Notes: generated by a model from the sequence alone, not told the origin. DNA of 64,000 nt from Diphasiastrum complanatum (GCA_029204225.1 CM055094.1:19120065-19184064); one strand, 5' to 3'. Counted from the first letter of the stretch, positions 27,062-39,059 are shown. Numbers and translations are program-made.

Positions 27062-28409
27062 ATCGATGTTTAACAAAATCATATATATTATAATCTTCAC
27101 ACGTGTGGAATCAAGATCTACAAGAAAATCAACATTCTACACATAGAAAACCAAGATAGAGAAAATCACATGAGATGGACATAAGAGATGAATTCTCCAC
27201 AAAGAAAGAAACTTTGATGATTATTTCTCCACTTAGGTACAACTATTTATAGCTTCCAAAATGTCATTTGGCCACTTGCCCCAAACTTGACCTAATTTGA
27301 AAACTTCTAGATACTTTATCAAAAACCTAGAAAATCTAGTCTAGATGCAATGTACCAAAATTAGCCAATTAGAATGGGTCCAAACTCGACCTCATACACT
27401 GATCTACTTGCCAGAGGTAGTTAAACCACTATTTAAGCCCTAAGGATTAACAAATATGAAACTAACTCGAAGTTGAGATTCATTTTGGCCTCCAAAATTG
27501 CCAAATGAAAAACCAAACTAGTTGACAATTTTTCACACCATGTCCTCTAGACATCTCCATTGATGAATACAATTTATAAGCTTTTGAAAGCAATGTACCA
27601 AAACTTAGCCAATTAGAATGGGTCCAAACTCGACCTCATCCACTTATCTACTTGCCAGAGGTAGTTAAACCACTATTTAGGCCCTTATTAACAAATATGA
27701 AACTAACTCGAAGTTGAGATTCATTTTGGCCTCCAAAATTGCCAAATAAAAAACCAAACTAGTTGACAATTTTTCACACCATGTCCTCTAGACATCTCCA
27801 TTGATGAATACATTTTATAAGTTTTTGAAAGCAATTCCGAATGCAATCAGGGTCATGTTTTAGCTCAATGATCTCTCTTTCACATTACAAAAGTTTTTAA
27901 AATTCATCGTTCTAGGATTCGAGAATGGATTTTGGAATGAATTATATTTCATTGAAGTTTGAACGAGCTTGGAAATTTGAAGATTGAATGAAGCTGTAAT
28001 CTAGGATTTTCAAAACCCAAAGTTGTTCATGCAAATTAAGTCATTTTTGTTAATATATTAAAATGTTGTAATCTAGGGTTTCCAAAAACAAATTGAAAAT
28101 TTGTTAAAAAAAATGCTTATTCCTTGTTACACGACTAAATAACATATAGTTAAAAAGCATATAATGAATTTATGCTATGTTCCAAACATATGCAAGTTAC
28201 ATTGCATTCATTCACACTTCACAAATCATTGGAATTCGAATTTGAACGAAATCATTGAAATGAGTAGATCAATGTTTAAATGAAGCGATAAATATTATAA
28301 TCTTCCCGTTTAATTCAATTATATTTATATATTATTGGTGCATTAATAGGATAAAAGTTGGTTATTATTATTTTCTTTGTTTCTATTGATTCAAGCAAGC
28401 ACAGCTCGT
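27062..28409. repeat. AT-rich spacer with a ~244-bp tandem duplication
   Basis: No gene seen. 'ttagccaattagaatggg' occurs at 27361 and 27605, marking a duplicated unit of about 244 bp (27.35-27.84 kb). The inverse copy at 61.58-62.88 kb has the same duplication with 241-bp spacing ('gacccattctaattggct' at 62341 and 62582). Another partial copy lies at 32.92-33.25 kb. 'cacacgtgtgg' near 27100 is a lone G-box-like site. Confidence 0.6.
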
Positions 28410-29170
28410 CTAGATGATGACCGCAATGCCTCTAAGGAGAAATAGTTTTTCATTTTTTTTTAATTTTGATTTTTTCTCAAATTCAAATTTAATGATCTTC
28501 CCATGTGTGGTGAGTTGGTGTCTGCACTTTAGTTGGGCTTGTACACTCAAGTTCGATTCTTTGCAATCCCCCCAAATTAATATAACCAGTAATATTATTC
28601 TCAAAGCATGTACTATGAGCTAAAAACAACACTTGGAGAGTAAAGAGTTAGGAATATGTCAAACACTTTTACACCTAGTATTTGGCAAGATCGGATTCTT
28701 TGCGATAAACCCGCCCCCCCAATTCTTAATATAACTTCTCAAAGCATCTAGTATGAGCTACAAACAACACTTGGTAAATCTTAAGACTTGGAGAGTAAAG
28801 AGTTATGCATTTGTCAAATACTTTTACACCTAGCATTTGGCAAGTTAGACACAATGGTAGTAATTATAAGAATGAGTTAGACAAGCTTGTGAAGCCATCT
28901 AGAGGTGATTTGTTGTTTAGTTGCCTAGCTACATATCAAGCTACCCCAAGTTACCAAACAGTTTACTATTATTTTGAGTGACAGCCATGAAGCTATCATG
29001 ATTTGAAATGACATCAATATATTAAGCTACTCCCAAGTTGACCCTTTCCCAGGAAGATCCTCTCTTGAAACTATAGCAAAAAGCTCTTATTCAAAGGAAC
29101 AATCAAGGGTCGAGTACTTACCATACGAGATGAAGACCAACAAGTAGGGCAAGGAAAGAAGATGTACGGT
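28410..29170. repeat. D and C repeats (minus orientation)
   Basis: Mirror of 1.56-2.3 kb and of 60.8-61.56 kb: D at 28410-28600, then C with a C8 run near 28714 and 'gctaccccaagttacc' near 28942. No supported gene apart from the ORF fragment shared with 26.9 kb. Confidence 0.6.
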
Positions 29171-29383
29171 TTACTTTGCTATGTGCTTGGAGGTATGCTG
29201 AGCATGCTTGGAATATGAAGACCATGTGTTTTCCAAAAATATTAGTAGTCTCACAAAAAGGCTTGGAGTAACATTAGAATTTGGAAGTGGTGCACCTACT
29301 TTGTATGGATGATCACTAACAAACAATTTCTGTCTAGTCCTGTTGCCTTGATATGTTCCCTCTTGTCGATATGATATTTTCAT
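29171..29383 (-). CDS. Module B copy 2, 70-codon hypothetical ORF
   Basis: Same length as the 1323 and 60586 copies, with a few replacements (GNRTRQ for GKRTRQ; a Trp for Cys near the end). It lies 3' of A copy 2. Function unknown. Confidence 0.35.
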   Translation of the reverse strand: MKISYRQEGTYQGNRTRQKLFVSDHPYKVGAPLPNSNVTPSLFVRLLIFLENTWSSYSKHAQHTSKHIAK

Positions 29384-29715
29384 TGTGTGTCTAAATATTT
29401 TTTGAACAGAATATGTGTAACCTAATTATTGTTGATTTTGATTTAATGAGCATTCAATGTTCATTTAATACATTAAATCAAATATAAACGATGAGAACAT
29501 ATATATATACACAACGAGAAGAAGGATCATAGATTATGAACTAAAGTGGACATTTCAAAAGCAGTGGAGAGATAGATTAGCAGTTGAGTGCCATATACAT
29601 TGGCCCTAGATGACTATAATGGTCAATCTTAAAAGCTCCAATCAACAAATGTTGATGTTTTCAATGTACTCAATTCAAAAAATTGCGCCTAAAGGATTTT
29701 CTTCATAACATTTGT

Positions 29716-31229
29716 TCAGGAATAGTGGGCATCATGCTTATGATATTGCTCGCGCAGCCACTTGGAGCAGGTTCGAGTCAGCATTTGTCTTCGACCAGCA
29801 AATGCTTTTGATCTCTGGGTGTAAGCCTTATCAGCGTTGATGATAAAGCCTGAAGTGCACATCTCTTTGAAGATTTGTATGGAGTCTGCAGGAAAGTATT
29901 GTATCCATAAATAGATCCTGGTATCCTCCATGTGAAGCGCCGGTTTGTTGGGATTGATGAAAAATTGTGGATCCTGCTCAAACCTTCGGCCCATGATAGT
30001 CATAAAAAACTGGCAGAACTTGTGTTGTAACTTGATTGTAGGATCGTCAGAATCGGAAGTTAATTTGCAAAAATTCTTGATGGATGTATGACATTCCTTC
30101 TGAAAAGAGAACGAGCCATCTATTATCGCAAAGTTGCAAGGATATGCTGATATGTTGGCTTCCGATCTCCATGCTAGCGCTCGTCTTCTACGAAAACTTG
30201 GGTCGAAAGAAGGATCATTCTGAATTTGCTTTGGTGATTGATCAAGCATTTCATAGACGTATGTATCTTTGAGGAATGGAGCTCTCCAACCGGTCGACGC
30301 AATTAAATCTGGCTGAGAAGAGCTCCCGATCGAATTAGATGCCGTCGTTGGAACTGACTTGTCCCCGTCTTTTCGTCCTATCACAGTCGACTTACTGGCA
30401 TGCTTATGATTTTGCTCACGTAGCCAGTTGAAGCAGTTTTGAGTCAGTATTTGTCTTCGACCAGTAAATGCTTTTGATCTCTGGGTGTACATCTAACCCT
30501 CATCAGCATTGATGATAAATCTTGAAGTGCACATCTCTTCAAAGATATGTATGGAGTCTGCAGGAAAGTATTGAATCCGTAGATAGATCCTGGTATCCTC
30601 CATGTGAAGGACCGCTTTGTTGGGATTGATGGAAAATTGTGGATCTTGCTCAAACCTTTGGCCCATGATAGTCATCATAAACTGGCAGAACTTGTGTTGT
30701 AGCTGGATTGTAGGATCGCGAGAATCGAAACTCAGTTCCCACAAATTATTGATTGATGTATGGCATTCCTTCTGAGAAGAGAACGAGCCATTTATTATCG
30801 CAAAGTTGCAAGGATATGCTGATATGTTGTCTTCCGATCTCCATGCTCGTCTTCTACGAAATATTGGGTCGAAAGAAGGATCATTCTGGACTTGCTTTGG
30901 TGCTTGCTCAAGCCTTTCATTCACGTGCGTATCTTTGAGGACTGGAGCTCTCCAATCGGTAGACGCCATTAATTTTGGCTGAGAAGAGCTCCCGATCAAA
31001 TTAGATGCCGTCGTTGGAACTGACTTGTCCGCGTCTTTGCGTCGTACCAGAATCGAATTACTGATATCATGTGCCTCCAAATCTCTTCCGCATATAGATT
31101 TCGTAGTTTCTGATATTTTGGCATACGGATTTTCTCAGCCGCCGATACTATGTTCATTTCTAGGTCCTGCTCCATCTTCCTAAGCCGATGTTGGAGATCA
31201 ACAATCCTTTTCGGAGACTCTTCAGCCTC
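29716..31229 (-). pseudogene. Module A copy 2: near full length, one stop and one frameshift
   Basis: On the minus strand an acceptor-like 'gtcatttacag' precedes 31229, followed by a helical, charged segment (EAEESPKRIVDLQHRLRKME...EMNIVSAAEKIR). A one-base difference near 31125 shifts frame, then 31080-30493 encodes domain 1 (DISNSILVRRKDADKSVPTT to FIINADEG). TAG at 30493-30495 separates it from 30492-29716, domain 2, which ends HKHDAHYS. The two domains share the WRAP/NDPSF/WRSE/SFSSQKECHTSI/HMEDTR/NWLREQ landmarks. The upstream (CT)n around 31286-31309 is probably intron or leader. No known family recognised. Confidence 0.5.
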
Positions 31230-32479
31230 CTGTAAATGACGAAAATAAGAGGCGAAAACAGAAGGACAGAGAACATCGATAATGCAGAGAGAGAGAGAGA
31301 GAGAGAGAGGGATAGAGAGATTCATGCATTGCATTCTATTTGTACTATTTCGGGTTAGACGTTGAGGCATTGTAGTCATATGTATAGAGCATCCCATCAT
31401 TAAAGGAGAACTTGTGACCATTCTCTAGGTGACTTGAATAAGCCCGCCCCTTTCACACTCATACACCCCCCCCCCTTACAACAATCAAATTTTACTTGTC
31501 CAAGAATAGGAGAAAGATAAGCATGAGAAAAGGTCACAATTGTATCACATTTAAGTTGCCCAAGACAAAGGTAGTGCATGAGAAATTAAGGCAACAGGAA
31601 AGGCACATTCACAGGTTTGTTTGAAGGGAGCTTTTCATGTTGCATAAGCACAAAGAGATGTGACGAAATAAAAGGTGAAAGTAGATTAATATTGATGTGT
31701 GATATCCCTTTGTGTGAATATTTTCTGGATCCAAACATCTAGTGTGTGGCTGTTAGGCTAGAGATAGCATGATATATTAATCTCAACATCCATTGGTGCG
31801 AGCTTCCGATCCACTTGAACACAAAACTTACAAGACTATTTGCTTCATGATGTAAATGTGAATCCAACTTTTCAACCATTACAGAAAAATTGAGCACAAA
31901 AGGGGCCTTTCAAAAACTTACATTTTATTTATTTTCTCAAAAGTTTTTTCCACATGGTCCAATCAAAACACTAAAATTTGAAATCTACGTAACGTAGCTC
32001 CTTCAAATTGATCTTCTTTCCTTTTTAAAAGAACTGTAATTTTGCGTCGGGGCAGCCCGTAAATAAGTCATTTTATTTGTAGTATAGTATGCAACTCAGC
32101 AAAAAAACAGTGTAACTTTTGAACGGCAACTCGGATAGAGACGATTACGGTGCCATTAGAAAGCCGTCGACGAGAGCTTTTTCATCGACACCCAACATGA
32201 CCCAGTTCGGAGCTACGGTGAAGAAGTTATGGCCAGTAAGGAAGTAGCACTATGGTGCATTTAAGAGTAAAGGATCAAGCAAATACTTATAAAACTGGTA
32301 TATGGCAAGTTAGACACAATGACAGATTCATGAGAATAAGTTAGTGAAGCTCAAAAAGTCATTTGGAGTGAGTTCTTGCCAAGTCCCAATTTGTTACCTT
32401 GCTATTTATGAACTTGCCCCAAGATAAGGTGAAAAAAAACTTTTAATATTACGAATGACAACCACAAAGCTATCATAGT
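31230..32479. repeat. Upstream region of module A and dispersed repeats (minus orientation)
   Basis: Mirror of 47.8-49.09 and 58.2-58.98 kb. It contains a C10 tract at 31466-31475, 'ctagtgtgtggct' near 31740, 'cgtaacgtagctccttc' near 31990, and a segment at 32040-32230 with few homopolymers ('gacccagttcggagctacgg') that recurs at 48.06 and 58.46 kb. No ORF of note. Confidence 0.5.
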
Positions 32480-32915
32480 TTCAATGAAGATCCCAAGCAT
32501 AAAGGTATGGATCCTATTCCTTCTATCTTATAAGCATAATTATTTGCTATAAAAATTTACGTGATAGGTCCTTCATAGGTAGATAAGGTTGAAAAATACT
32601 CCCTCTTACTTGTCATGTGGGAGCTAGCCCCACTATCTATCCACCAAGGGTTTTCACCTCTTATGCTTGAAGATGAGAAATTTGACATCATGACGAAATC
32701 TTCATGAGAGCTCTCCTCTTCCTCTTGACCAAGGTTTGCTTGACTTTGAGTTTGCTGCTTCTTGAAGCACTCCGAGGCATAGTGCCCCGTCTTGCCACAA
32801 AAGTAGCATTTGATCTTCGACTTATCCTTCTTTGGCTTGCTCGAGCTTTGACTTGGTTCTTCTTGAATGCAACACCTTTGCCTTTGGATTTTCTCTTAAT
32901 CTTCATGAAAAGGGC
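32480..32915 (-). pseudogene. Copia-B gag-protease fragment
   Basis: Minus strand: basic region KIKRKSKGKGVAFKKNQVKA, then (other frame) the zinc knuckle KCYFCGKTGHYASECFKK, a Glu-rich linker, and WWIDSGASSHMT protease sequence before the fragment breaks at about 32480. At 32916 it abuts the spacer repeat, one of the breakpoints that disrupt the mirror symmetry. Confidence 0.65.
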
Positions 32916-33290
32916 CTAAATAGTGGTTTAACTACCTCTGGCAAGTAGATAAGTGGATGAGGTCGAGTTTGGACCCATTCTAATTGGCTAATTTTGGTAC
33001 ATTGCATCTAGACTATATTTTTTACGTTTTTGATAAAGTATCTAGAAGTTTCCAAATTAGGTCAAGTTTGGGGCAAGTGGCCAAATGACATTTTGGAAGC
33101 TATAAATAGTTGTACCTAAGTGGAGAAATAATCATCAAAGTTTATTTCTTTGTGGAGAATTCATCTCTTATGTCCATCTCATGTGATTTTCTCTATCTTG
33201 GTTTTCTATGTGTAGAATGTTGATTTTCTTGTAGATCTTGATTCCACATGTGTGAAGATTATAATATATATGATTTTGTTAAACATCGAT
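32916..33290. repeat. Spacer repeat, minus orientation
   Basis: Mirror of 27.06-27.42 kb ('gaagctataaatagttgtac', 'cacatgtgtgaagattataa'). No gene seen. Confidence 0.6.
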
Positions 33291-33500
33291 CTACAAACAT
33301 TTCAATGATTTTTCTTCAAATTCAAATTTAACGATCTTCCCATGTGTGGTGAGTTGGTGTATGCGCTTTTGTTGGGCTTGTACACTCAAGTTCGATTCTT
33401 TGGGATCCCTCGCCAACTGTGGTTTCAATACTTTCTCTGCAAGATTCTCATTTGAAATTTGCTTGGGACCCTTCTTATCTCCATCAGATATTTTTTTCAA
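33291..33500 (-). CDS. Conserved Lys-rich exon-like ORF, copy 2
   Basis: Inverse copy of 26832-27061 (KKISDGDKKGPKQISNENLA to EEKSLKCL). Frame and end are unchanged with one clear replacement. Function unknown. Confidence 0.3.
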   Translation of the reverse strand: MKKISDGDKKGPKQISNENLAEKVLKPQLARDPKESNLSVQAQQKRIHQLTTHGKIVKFEFEEKSLKCL

Positions 33501-34300
33501 CGTTGATGCTAGGCCATACCACAGGGAAGTAGTTCATGTGTGACTCCTCACTCACACACTCTCTCTCTCTCTCTCTCTCTCTCATTCCACTTAAGCCTAC
33601 ATGGCAAACCCATGTGGTATAGCTTAGTTGGCTTGCCACACAAGCCTATGTCAAGCCTATATGGCAGACTGCAACATACCAGCATGAACATACTAGCATC
33701 AAGCCTATGTCATGCCTATATGACCTACCACACAAGCCTATGATAGGCCTACATGGCTTGCCACATGGCAATTCCCCAGCCTGTGTGGTTTATCTCATGA
33801 CATGCCTACATGGCTTGCCACATGGCAACTTGGGAGCCCCAGCTCTCTCTCTCTAGCTCCACTCAAGCCTACATGGCAGATCTTGGTTGGCTTGCCACAC
33901 AAGCCTATGGCAAGCCTATGTGGTATCTTGCGACATGCTTATGTGGGAAGCATCAGAAATATGCCATGCCTATGGTTTATCTCATGACATGCCTACATGG
34001 CTTGCCACATGGCAACTTGGGAGCCCCGCTCTCTCTCTCTAGCTCCACTCAGGGCTACATGGCAGAGCCTGGTTTGCTTGCCACACAAGCCTATGGCAAG
34101 CCTATGTGGTAGCCTGCGACATGCTTACGTAGGAAGCATCAGAAACATGCCATGCCTATGTGGCCTGCCACGCAAGCCTATGGTAGGCCTGTGTGGTTTG
34201 CCAATTGGCAACTTTTGAGCCCACCTATATATATATATAGATCTCTAGGTCCACTTAAGCCTACGTGGCACAGGGCTTAGTTGGCTTGACATACAAGGTT
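33501..34300. repeat. (CT)n plus ~190-210-bp satellite, minus orientation
   Basis: (CT)n at 33559-33583, then an array of 'gcctacatggcttgccacatgg' units. Some units are shorter than in the 26 kb array because 'gtggcctgccacgcaagc' segments are missing. TA run near 34226-34239. It adjoins the 3' end of the histone copy at 34310. Confidence 0.8.
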
Positions 34301-34309
34301 ATGGTAGGC

Positions 34310-34726
34310 CTACATGGCTTGCCACATGGCAACCCTCAAGCTTGCATGATTTGCCATGTGGCATACCGCTGTCATAGGTGTTGGCATCAGTGTCACCCTC
34401 TTGCCATGAATGGAACACAGCATCGAATCCTCAAACAATTTTGTCTGGAAGTCCTCGTATGCAATATGGAGGGCCTCCAATGCAGCGATATTCCACCTCA
34501 CTGCATAGGGCAGATGCGTGGTCATATCTTGTGTAACCTCCCTCATAGCCCGATACAAGGCTGCTTTCAGGATCACAAGTTTGGTGTACCTCTGCAAGGC
34601 CCTGATGTCCCTCAACCATGGACGGCGAGGTCTTCCGCGTCTTTGCAGACGTATGGGTTTAGATGTCTGGGGACGGGATGGTTGAACAAAATGGGTAAGC
34701 CTAGCAGTTTGCTTTGTCCGAGCCAT
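34310..34726 (-). pseudogene. CENH3-like copy 2, C-terminally truncated
   Basis: Begins MARTKQTARLTHFVQPSRP and keeps the alphaN, alpha1, loop 1 (HLPYAVRWNIAAL) and alpha2 sequence through KRVTLMP. There a deletion removes the coding sequence for KD and the C-terminal helix, and the frame runs into satellite (138 residues). Replacements against copy 1 include V61M and I64V in alpha1 and several in the tail. Without the alpha3 end a normal histone fold is unlikely. It is the only histone copy here with the G-box array and TATA box in place upstream. Confidence 0.75.
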
Positions 34727-35054
34727 TGAGGCCGGATATCTATACCATGCGAGGATAGAGATACAGCAGAAGAGAGAGCTAAATTATCTCGCGTAATGGC
34801 GACACTGATAACTCTAAGGGTGATATCGTTACAACGAGAGAGAGTGGCAAAGATAGGCAGGGAGAGGCAGGGGCTTGCATGATGGTGATACTGGGAAAGT
34901 CAGGCTGATATCGCTACGACATGAGAGGCTGTAAGGAATAGGCCTGGGGACAAGGTCGCTCGCATGATGGCGATATCACGAATGCAGGTCATATGGAAGC
35001 AATCAAACATGACAGCAAATTACGCGAAAAACCTATACAATCCCCGGGAATGGA
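34727..35054 (-). promoter_or_regulatory. Leader region between G-box array and CENH3-like copy 2
   Basis: About 330 bp with repeated 'gatatcgctacgac / gatatcacgaatg / gatatcgttacaacg' phrases, that is recurrent GATATC-centred motifs, between the minus-strand TATA box (35055-35063) and the histone ATG at 34726. It probably serves as 5' UTR or proximal promoter. Only its 3' part is retained before histone copy 1. Confidence 0.4.
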
Positions 35055-35532
35055 CTTATATAGTAGAAAAAAGTTGGCACGTGTGAATCCCAGCCACACG
35101 TGGCCTAGTCAATAGCTGACATGTGGAACCACATGTTTGTATACGCATGTGTGAAACTGCACATCTAGATCAACATGTGTAGGATCCCATGTGGGGACAT
35201 GTGGCCGAATGGATCAGCAACATGTGTTCTTGCACGTATCGGCTCGCATGTGTGGTCACGTGGCCCAATCAGTAACTAACGTGTGAGACCACACTTCTGT
35301 GTCTGCACGTGTGAAACTTGCACATGTGGCCATGTGGTCGAATGGTTTGGTGACGTGTGTTCTGGTACGTGTTAGCTCGCACGTGTGGGCACGTGGCCGA
35401 ATGGCAGATTGACGTGTATTGTAGCACGTGTGGTCTCACACGTGTGGACGGTTGTATTACGCGCCATAGATCTAATCCGTTGTTGGATCGACGAGTGTAC
35501 GACTTGGGTTTTATTGGTTTTAGCTATATAAA
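35055..35532. promoter_or_regulatory. G-box array with outward TATA boxes, copy 2
   Basis: Same design as 11445-11923: TATA boxes at 35055-35063 (minus strand, towards the CENH3-like ORF) and 35524-35532 (plus strand, preceded by ATTGG). The array between has several exact CACGTG and many CATGTG/ACGTG variants. The Kozak-ATG mini-ORF found beside the other arrays is missing here and the histone leader lies in its place. Confidence 0.5.
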
Positions 35533-35546
35533 TGTTGTTTGATCAG

Positions 35547-38500
35547 TTAAAACATTTCGCTAAGTTTTGGATTTTCACTCCCTGTAGCTCTTGGTGTGTG
35601 AACCAAATACCATTCCACCTTAAAATCACCTATTCTAGGAACATTGAGTGGTGTGTCGCTCATATGATTCTTAATTATCTCTGGATATTTTATTTTACTA
35701 AAAATCCAAAATAGAATTTCATGATCTTCTTTGAAACCTGTTTGACACACAAAATCATGAATTATTTTAAGAGAATTGAACTCAGACCTATAATAACAAA
35801 ACAATATTAGCTTAAAACACAAAACCATTAATTCTCAAAATGAATTAGTTGCTTGTACTCAATAGAATAGATTTAAACCTGGAAAGTTGCCAACCACCAA
35901 ATATTATTTTCGGACTGCACACTGAAATTAAGACTCTCCGAGTTTATCGTATTGCTTAATGTTCCATTCATAAGTGTAACACTAACCCTTTCCAGCTTTT
36001 GTCTCTTTATTACTTCTGATTCATCTAACTTGGAGAACTAATATCAATTTTTCAACAATTTCGTTTGTGATTCCATAAAACTTTACAATAAATCTCTATA
36101 AATGATTCAGATCTACAAACATATTTTTGGTAGAATCATATGACAAAGTGCCATGTTTTGAGTTATACATAAGGAATACCAATGATGTTTTGCAAACCCC
36201 TGTTTAACACATCCCTCTCTAATTTGATTTGGAAGGGTCAGGGATTAGAAAATTGTTTTATATGTACTTGTCCAAATGCCTCTTTGATAATTTTAAACAT
36301 TGTGTCATATGCATCCCTGCTAATACCAGAATAATCACATGCTCCTTGTATCAATTTTCGGTCAATGATCTTGTCGACTTCGCCCATAAGGGCCTCTGCA
36401 ACCTTGGGCTTGATTCGAGAATATCGTTGATTTCCAAGTAGACTCGTCGTTGACTTGGCTGTAAGTACTGCACTCAAAGACTTTCCAATCATGTCCTTGT
36501 CTTTCGGATTTTCATTGGTGACTAAAGCTGCTCTGCAAAAAAAAAATAAGATTTAGAAAAAGACAATTCACAACCATTGATGTGCTACATGAAACAAAAC
36601 ACATGAATAGTTTAAAACATAATCCTACTTGAAAGCATATATTCCTTTTTTCCGTTGAACCCCACTTGTTGAGAGCTCGTCAATACTTTTTAAAATAACT
36701 CTTTTTCGCTTATTGTTCAGTATTTTCTTCCGTAATGTGTCTACTTCTACATTTATTTGACAATATGAGGTACACAATGTTTGTACAATTAGTTTCATAT
36801 TGTTAGTTTCTTGGTTGAGGTTTAATATAATATCTTGCAAATGAGAATTATCTATCTTCAAGATTTCATTTTCTTCTTTTGTTTGCAAAAAAAAAATTCT
36901 TTTTCTTGGTAGTCAGTAAGCAAACCATTCAACATATTTTCCAAACAGTGGATTTTTTTCATTGAATAACTAATGCCATAACTTTTCAATCTTTCACAAT
37001 AATCCAATAGACTATTGTGTCCTTCACACGAAAACAGTATGAGTTGCGTGACCGATCTAAAATTTGGATGTTGCATTGAGTTTGGATCGATTGGATACAA
37101 ACATCCATCAACCCATAGATCACAATGTTTCCTGTCTTTCGTCCTTTGGTGAGCTGGTAAGGTGGATCCTTTCAGATTTTTTCTCGACTGTAGAGCATAT
37201 TCTATGGGAAGATCAATATGGAGATGATATTTAGACATCTTAATAATTGATGGATTAATCTAGTAGAAAACTATATATGTTATATATCTTGTAAGCTATT
37301 AAAACTCGTCTTAATTATAAAAAAAAAATAATTGTAAAAGTTTGAAATGACCATGGCGCTCTTTTTGATCCATCACACTCCATGTTTCTTGCCTTATATG
37401 CAAAATCAAAGCTTTGCAGTTATGAGCAAAGTAAGCAAAATATTTTTTCAATAGATGTGTGTTGAAATTGCAAATTTTGAATTGCAAAAGTTTGAGATAA
37501 CCTTGCCGCTCCATTTGATCCAACACACTCCATATTTTCAGAATTTCAAAAATTTAGATTCACATTGGCGCTCATTGTGATCCAAAATATTCAAAGTTTC
37601 TTGCCATGATTTGCAGATCGATAAGACTATTTTTCTTTGATGTGAACGCTTTAGTAGATGGAAAGAAAACTTTGATGTGCAATACGATTTGCATTTACAT
37701 GAGAAGTCATGTTAGTTAATGGTAGAAAATAGAATCTTGAAGTATGGACCCCACGCGTTGCGGCTACCCAACTTCCAGTTAACTACGTACGTTACTAGTG
37801 AGGTCAAGTCATCGGAGTTGTGCGGGCAGACCAAAAACTCGGTCGGAGTTTTAAAATTCGACGATTTTCTCTCTCTTACATGGCATTTCTTAGACAGCCC
37901 TTTTGGGCCATGGAACTCCTCGAATGTAAACTCCATATCATTTGAGTCTGTTTCATCTGATGAAGCATGACGCTTCGGTTGTATCGATTTGTCGTCTGTG
38001 ACATAGAGTTCATGGGTGTCTTTCTCGATGTAAGCTTCACTAGGTCGACCGTTTGGTGCTTTGCAGTTGGCCCTTGTGGAGAGAAGGAACTCTTTCTCTT
38101 TTGAGAAGCCGCTTGCGTGGAATCTGTTGCAATAGGCCTAGAAGTAGAGCTGGTATTCTTGGCTGGTTCTGAGTGAGTCTCCCAAGCTTTTATCTGCTAG
38201 CATCAAGTGGTCTCAAAACCAAGGTCAGTGGCTCAACAGCTGCAAAGTGACATCTATCAGAAGATAGCCCAATAACTGGAGGTTTGCTTGTTCTTCATAT
38301 AGTCATGGAGGCAGTTGGAAGCAAACTGGGCCCAGTCATAAAGGTTCTGATCGTGTAGTTTAGAATCAGTCATGTGGAATAGTTTCATGGGGATACGCGT
38401 GATCTTGGACCTATACCAGTTGACTGAGTTTGGTCCCCTAGGGAAGGAAAATGTATTGAGGTCAGCCCCAGACATAGGGATAATATAAACAAAATTTTGG

Positions 38501-39000
38501 TTAGGAGGTAACATGAACTGAAGAATCAGTCAGTGTGGTTATAAGCAATATGCAATCAAAACAGGCTCTGCTAGCCACTGATCAAAAGAGAAAGTTGGAA
38601 CTCTATGTGGCTCAGGAACTAGTGTGCCTCCTAGTACCAAGTGTTCATCTCAGAGATATCGAGGCTTTCCATGGTGATGTCAATTCTGTCTTGAGTTGGG
38701 TCATCAGAACTGGAACATGTTGTGGCAGACAGGTTCGGCTCTGGTAATAGACAAGTGGAGTCTCGGCTCGGTCGACTGTGGAGAGCTTCGGATTGGTCGT
38801 CTATGGATGGACTCGGCTCAGTCAAATTTGTATGCAGAGTATGGACGCTCAGCTCAGTCCACAGTGAATGCAGAGTATGGACTCTCGACTCGGTCCACAG
38901 TGATTGCAGAGCATGCGGGCTAGGCTCTCTGAGCAATGTATGTAGAGTCTTGCACGACAGTGTATGGAGACTAGAAATTTGTGGAAAACTTTGGAGCAAT
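35547..39000 (-). pseudogene. Gene X, best-preserved copy: multi-exon gene of unknown function
   Basis: Minus strand, in order: 12-codon repeats and Ser/Asp link (38999-38631, open until TAG in W-Y-TAG-EAH); conserved domain with a deletion (38514-38257); basic linker (about 38150-37990); EFTFEEFHGPKGLSKKCHVR segment (37936-37712); 37526-37311 segment; exon MSKYHLHIDLPIEYAL (37238) through a predicted coiled coil, with a T10-run frameshift near 36895; intron 36533-36628 (96 bp, GT-AG); exon to about 36238; exon VIKRQKLERVSVTLMNG to QSENNIWWLATFQ near 35880; intron from 35788 upstream to about 35877; last exon SEFNSLKIIHDFVCQTGF to SENPKLSEMF, stop at 35547. Several stops remain. Introns argue for a captured nuclear gene. 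No family recognised. Confidence 0.55.
37135..37139 (-). other. Pre-insertion (empty) site of copia-A
   Basis: TCTTT (AAAGA on the minus strand) occurs once within 'ccaaaggacgaaagacagg' read on the minus strand, the exact join of the two flanks of copia-A. It shows that the mirrored X copies existed before copia-A inserted in the other one. Confidence 0.9.
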
Positions 39001-39059
39001 ATTGCTCTGATAGGATATGGAAACGATGATTATTCCATGATGACAACTGATCTTGTAGG

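Noticed and set aside
34265-34729. Plus-strand 154-codon frame opposite histone copy 2
   Set aside because: It is the shadow of the CENH3-like ORF; the minus strand carries the H3 fold and the plus strand matches nothing.
35532-35714. 60-codon plus-strand frame after the TATA box (also 43736 and 51726)
   Set aside because: The ATG starts within a few bases of the TATA box, and the opposite strand is the well-supported last exon of gene X.
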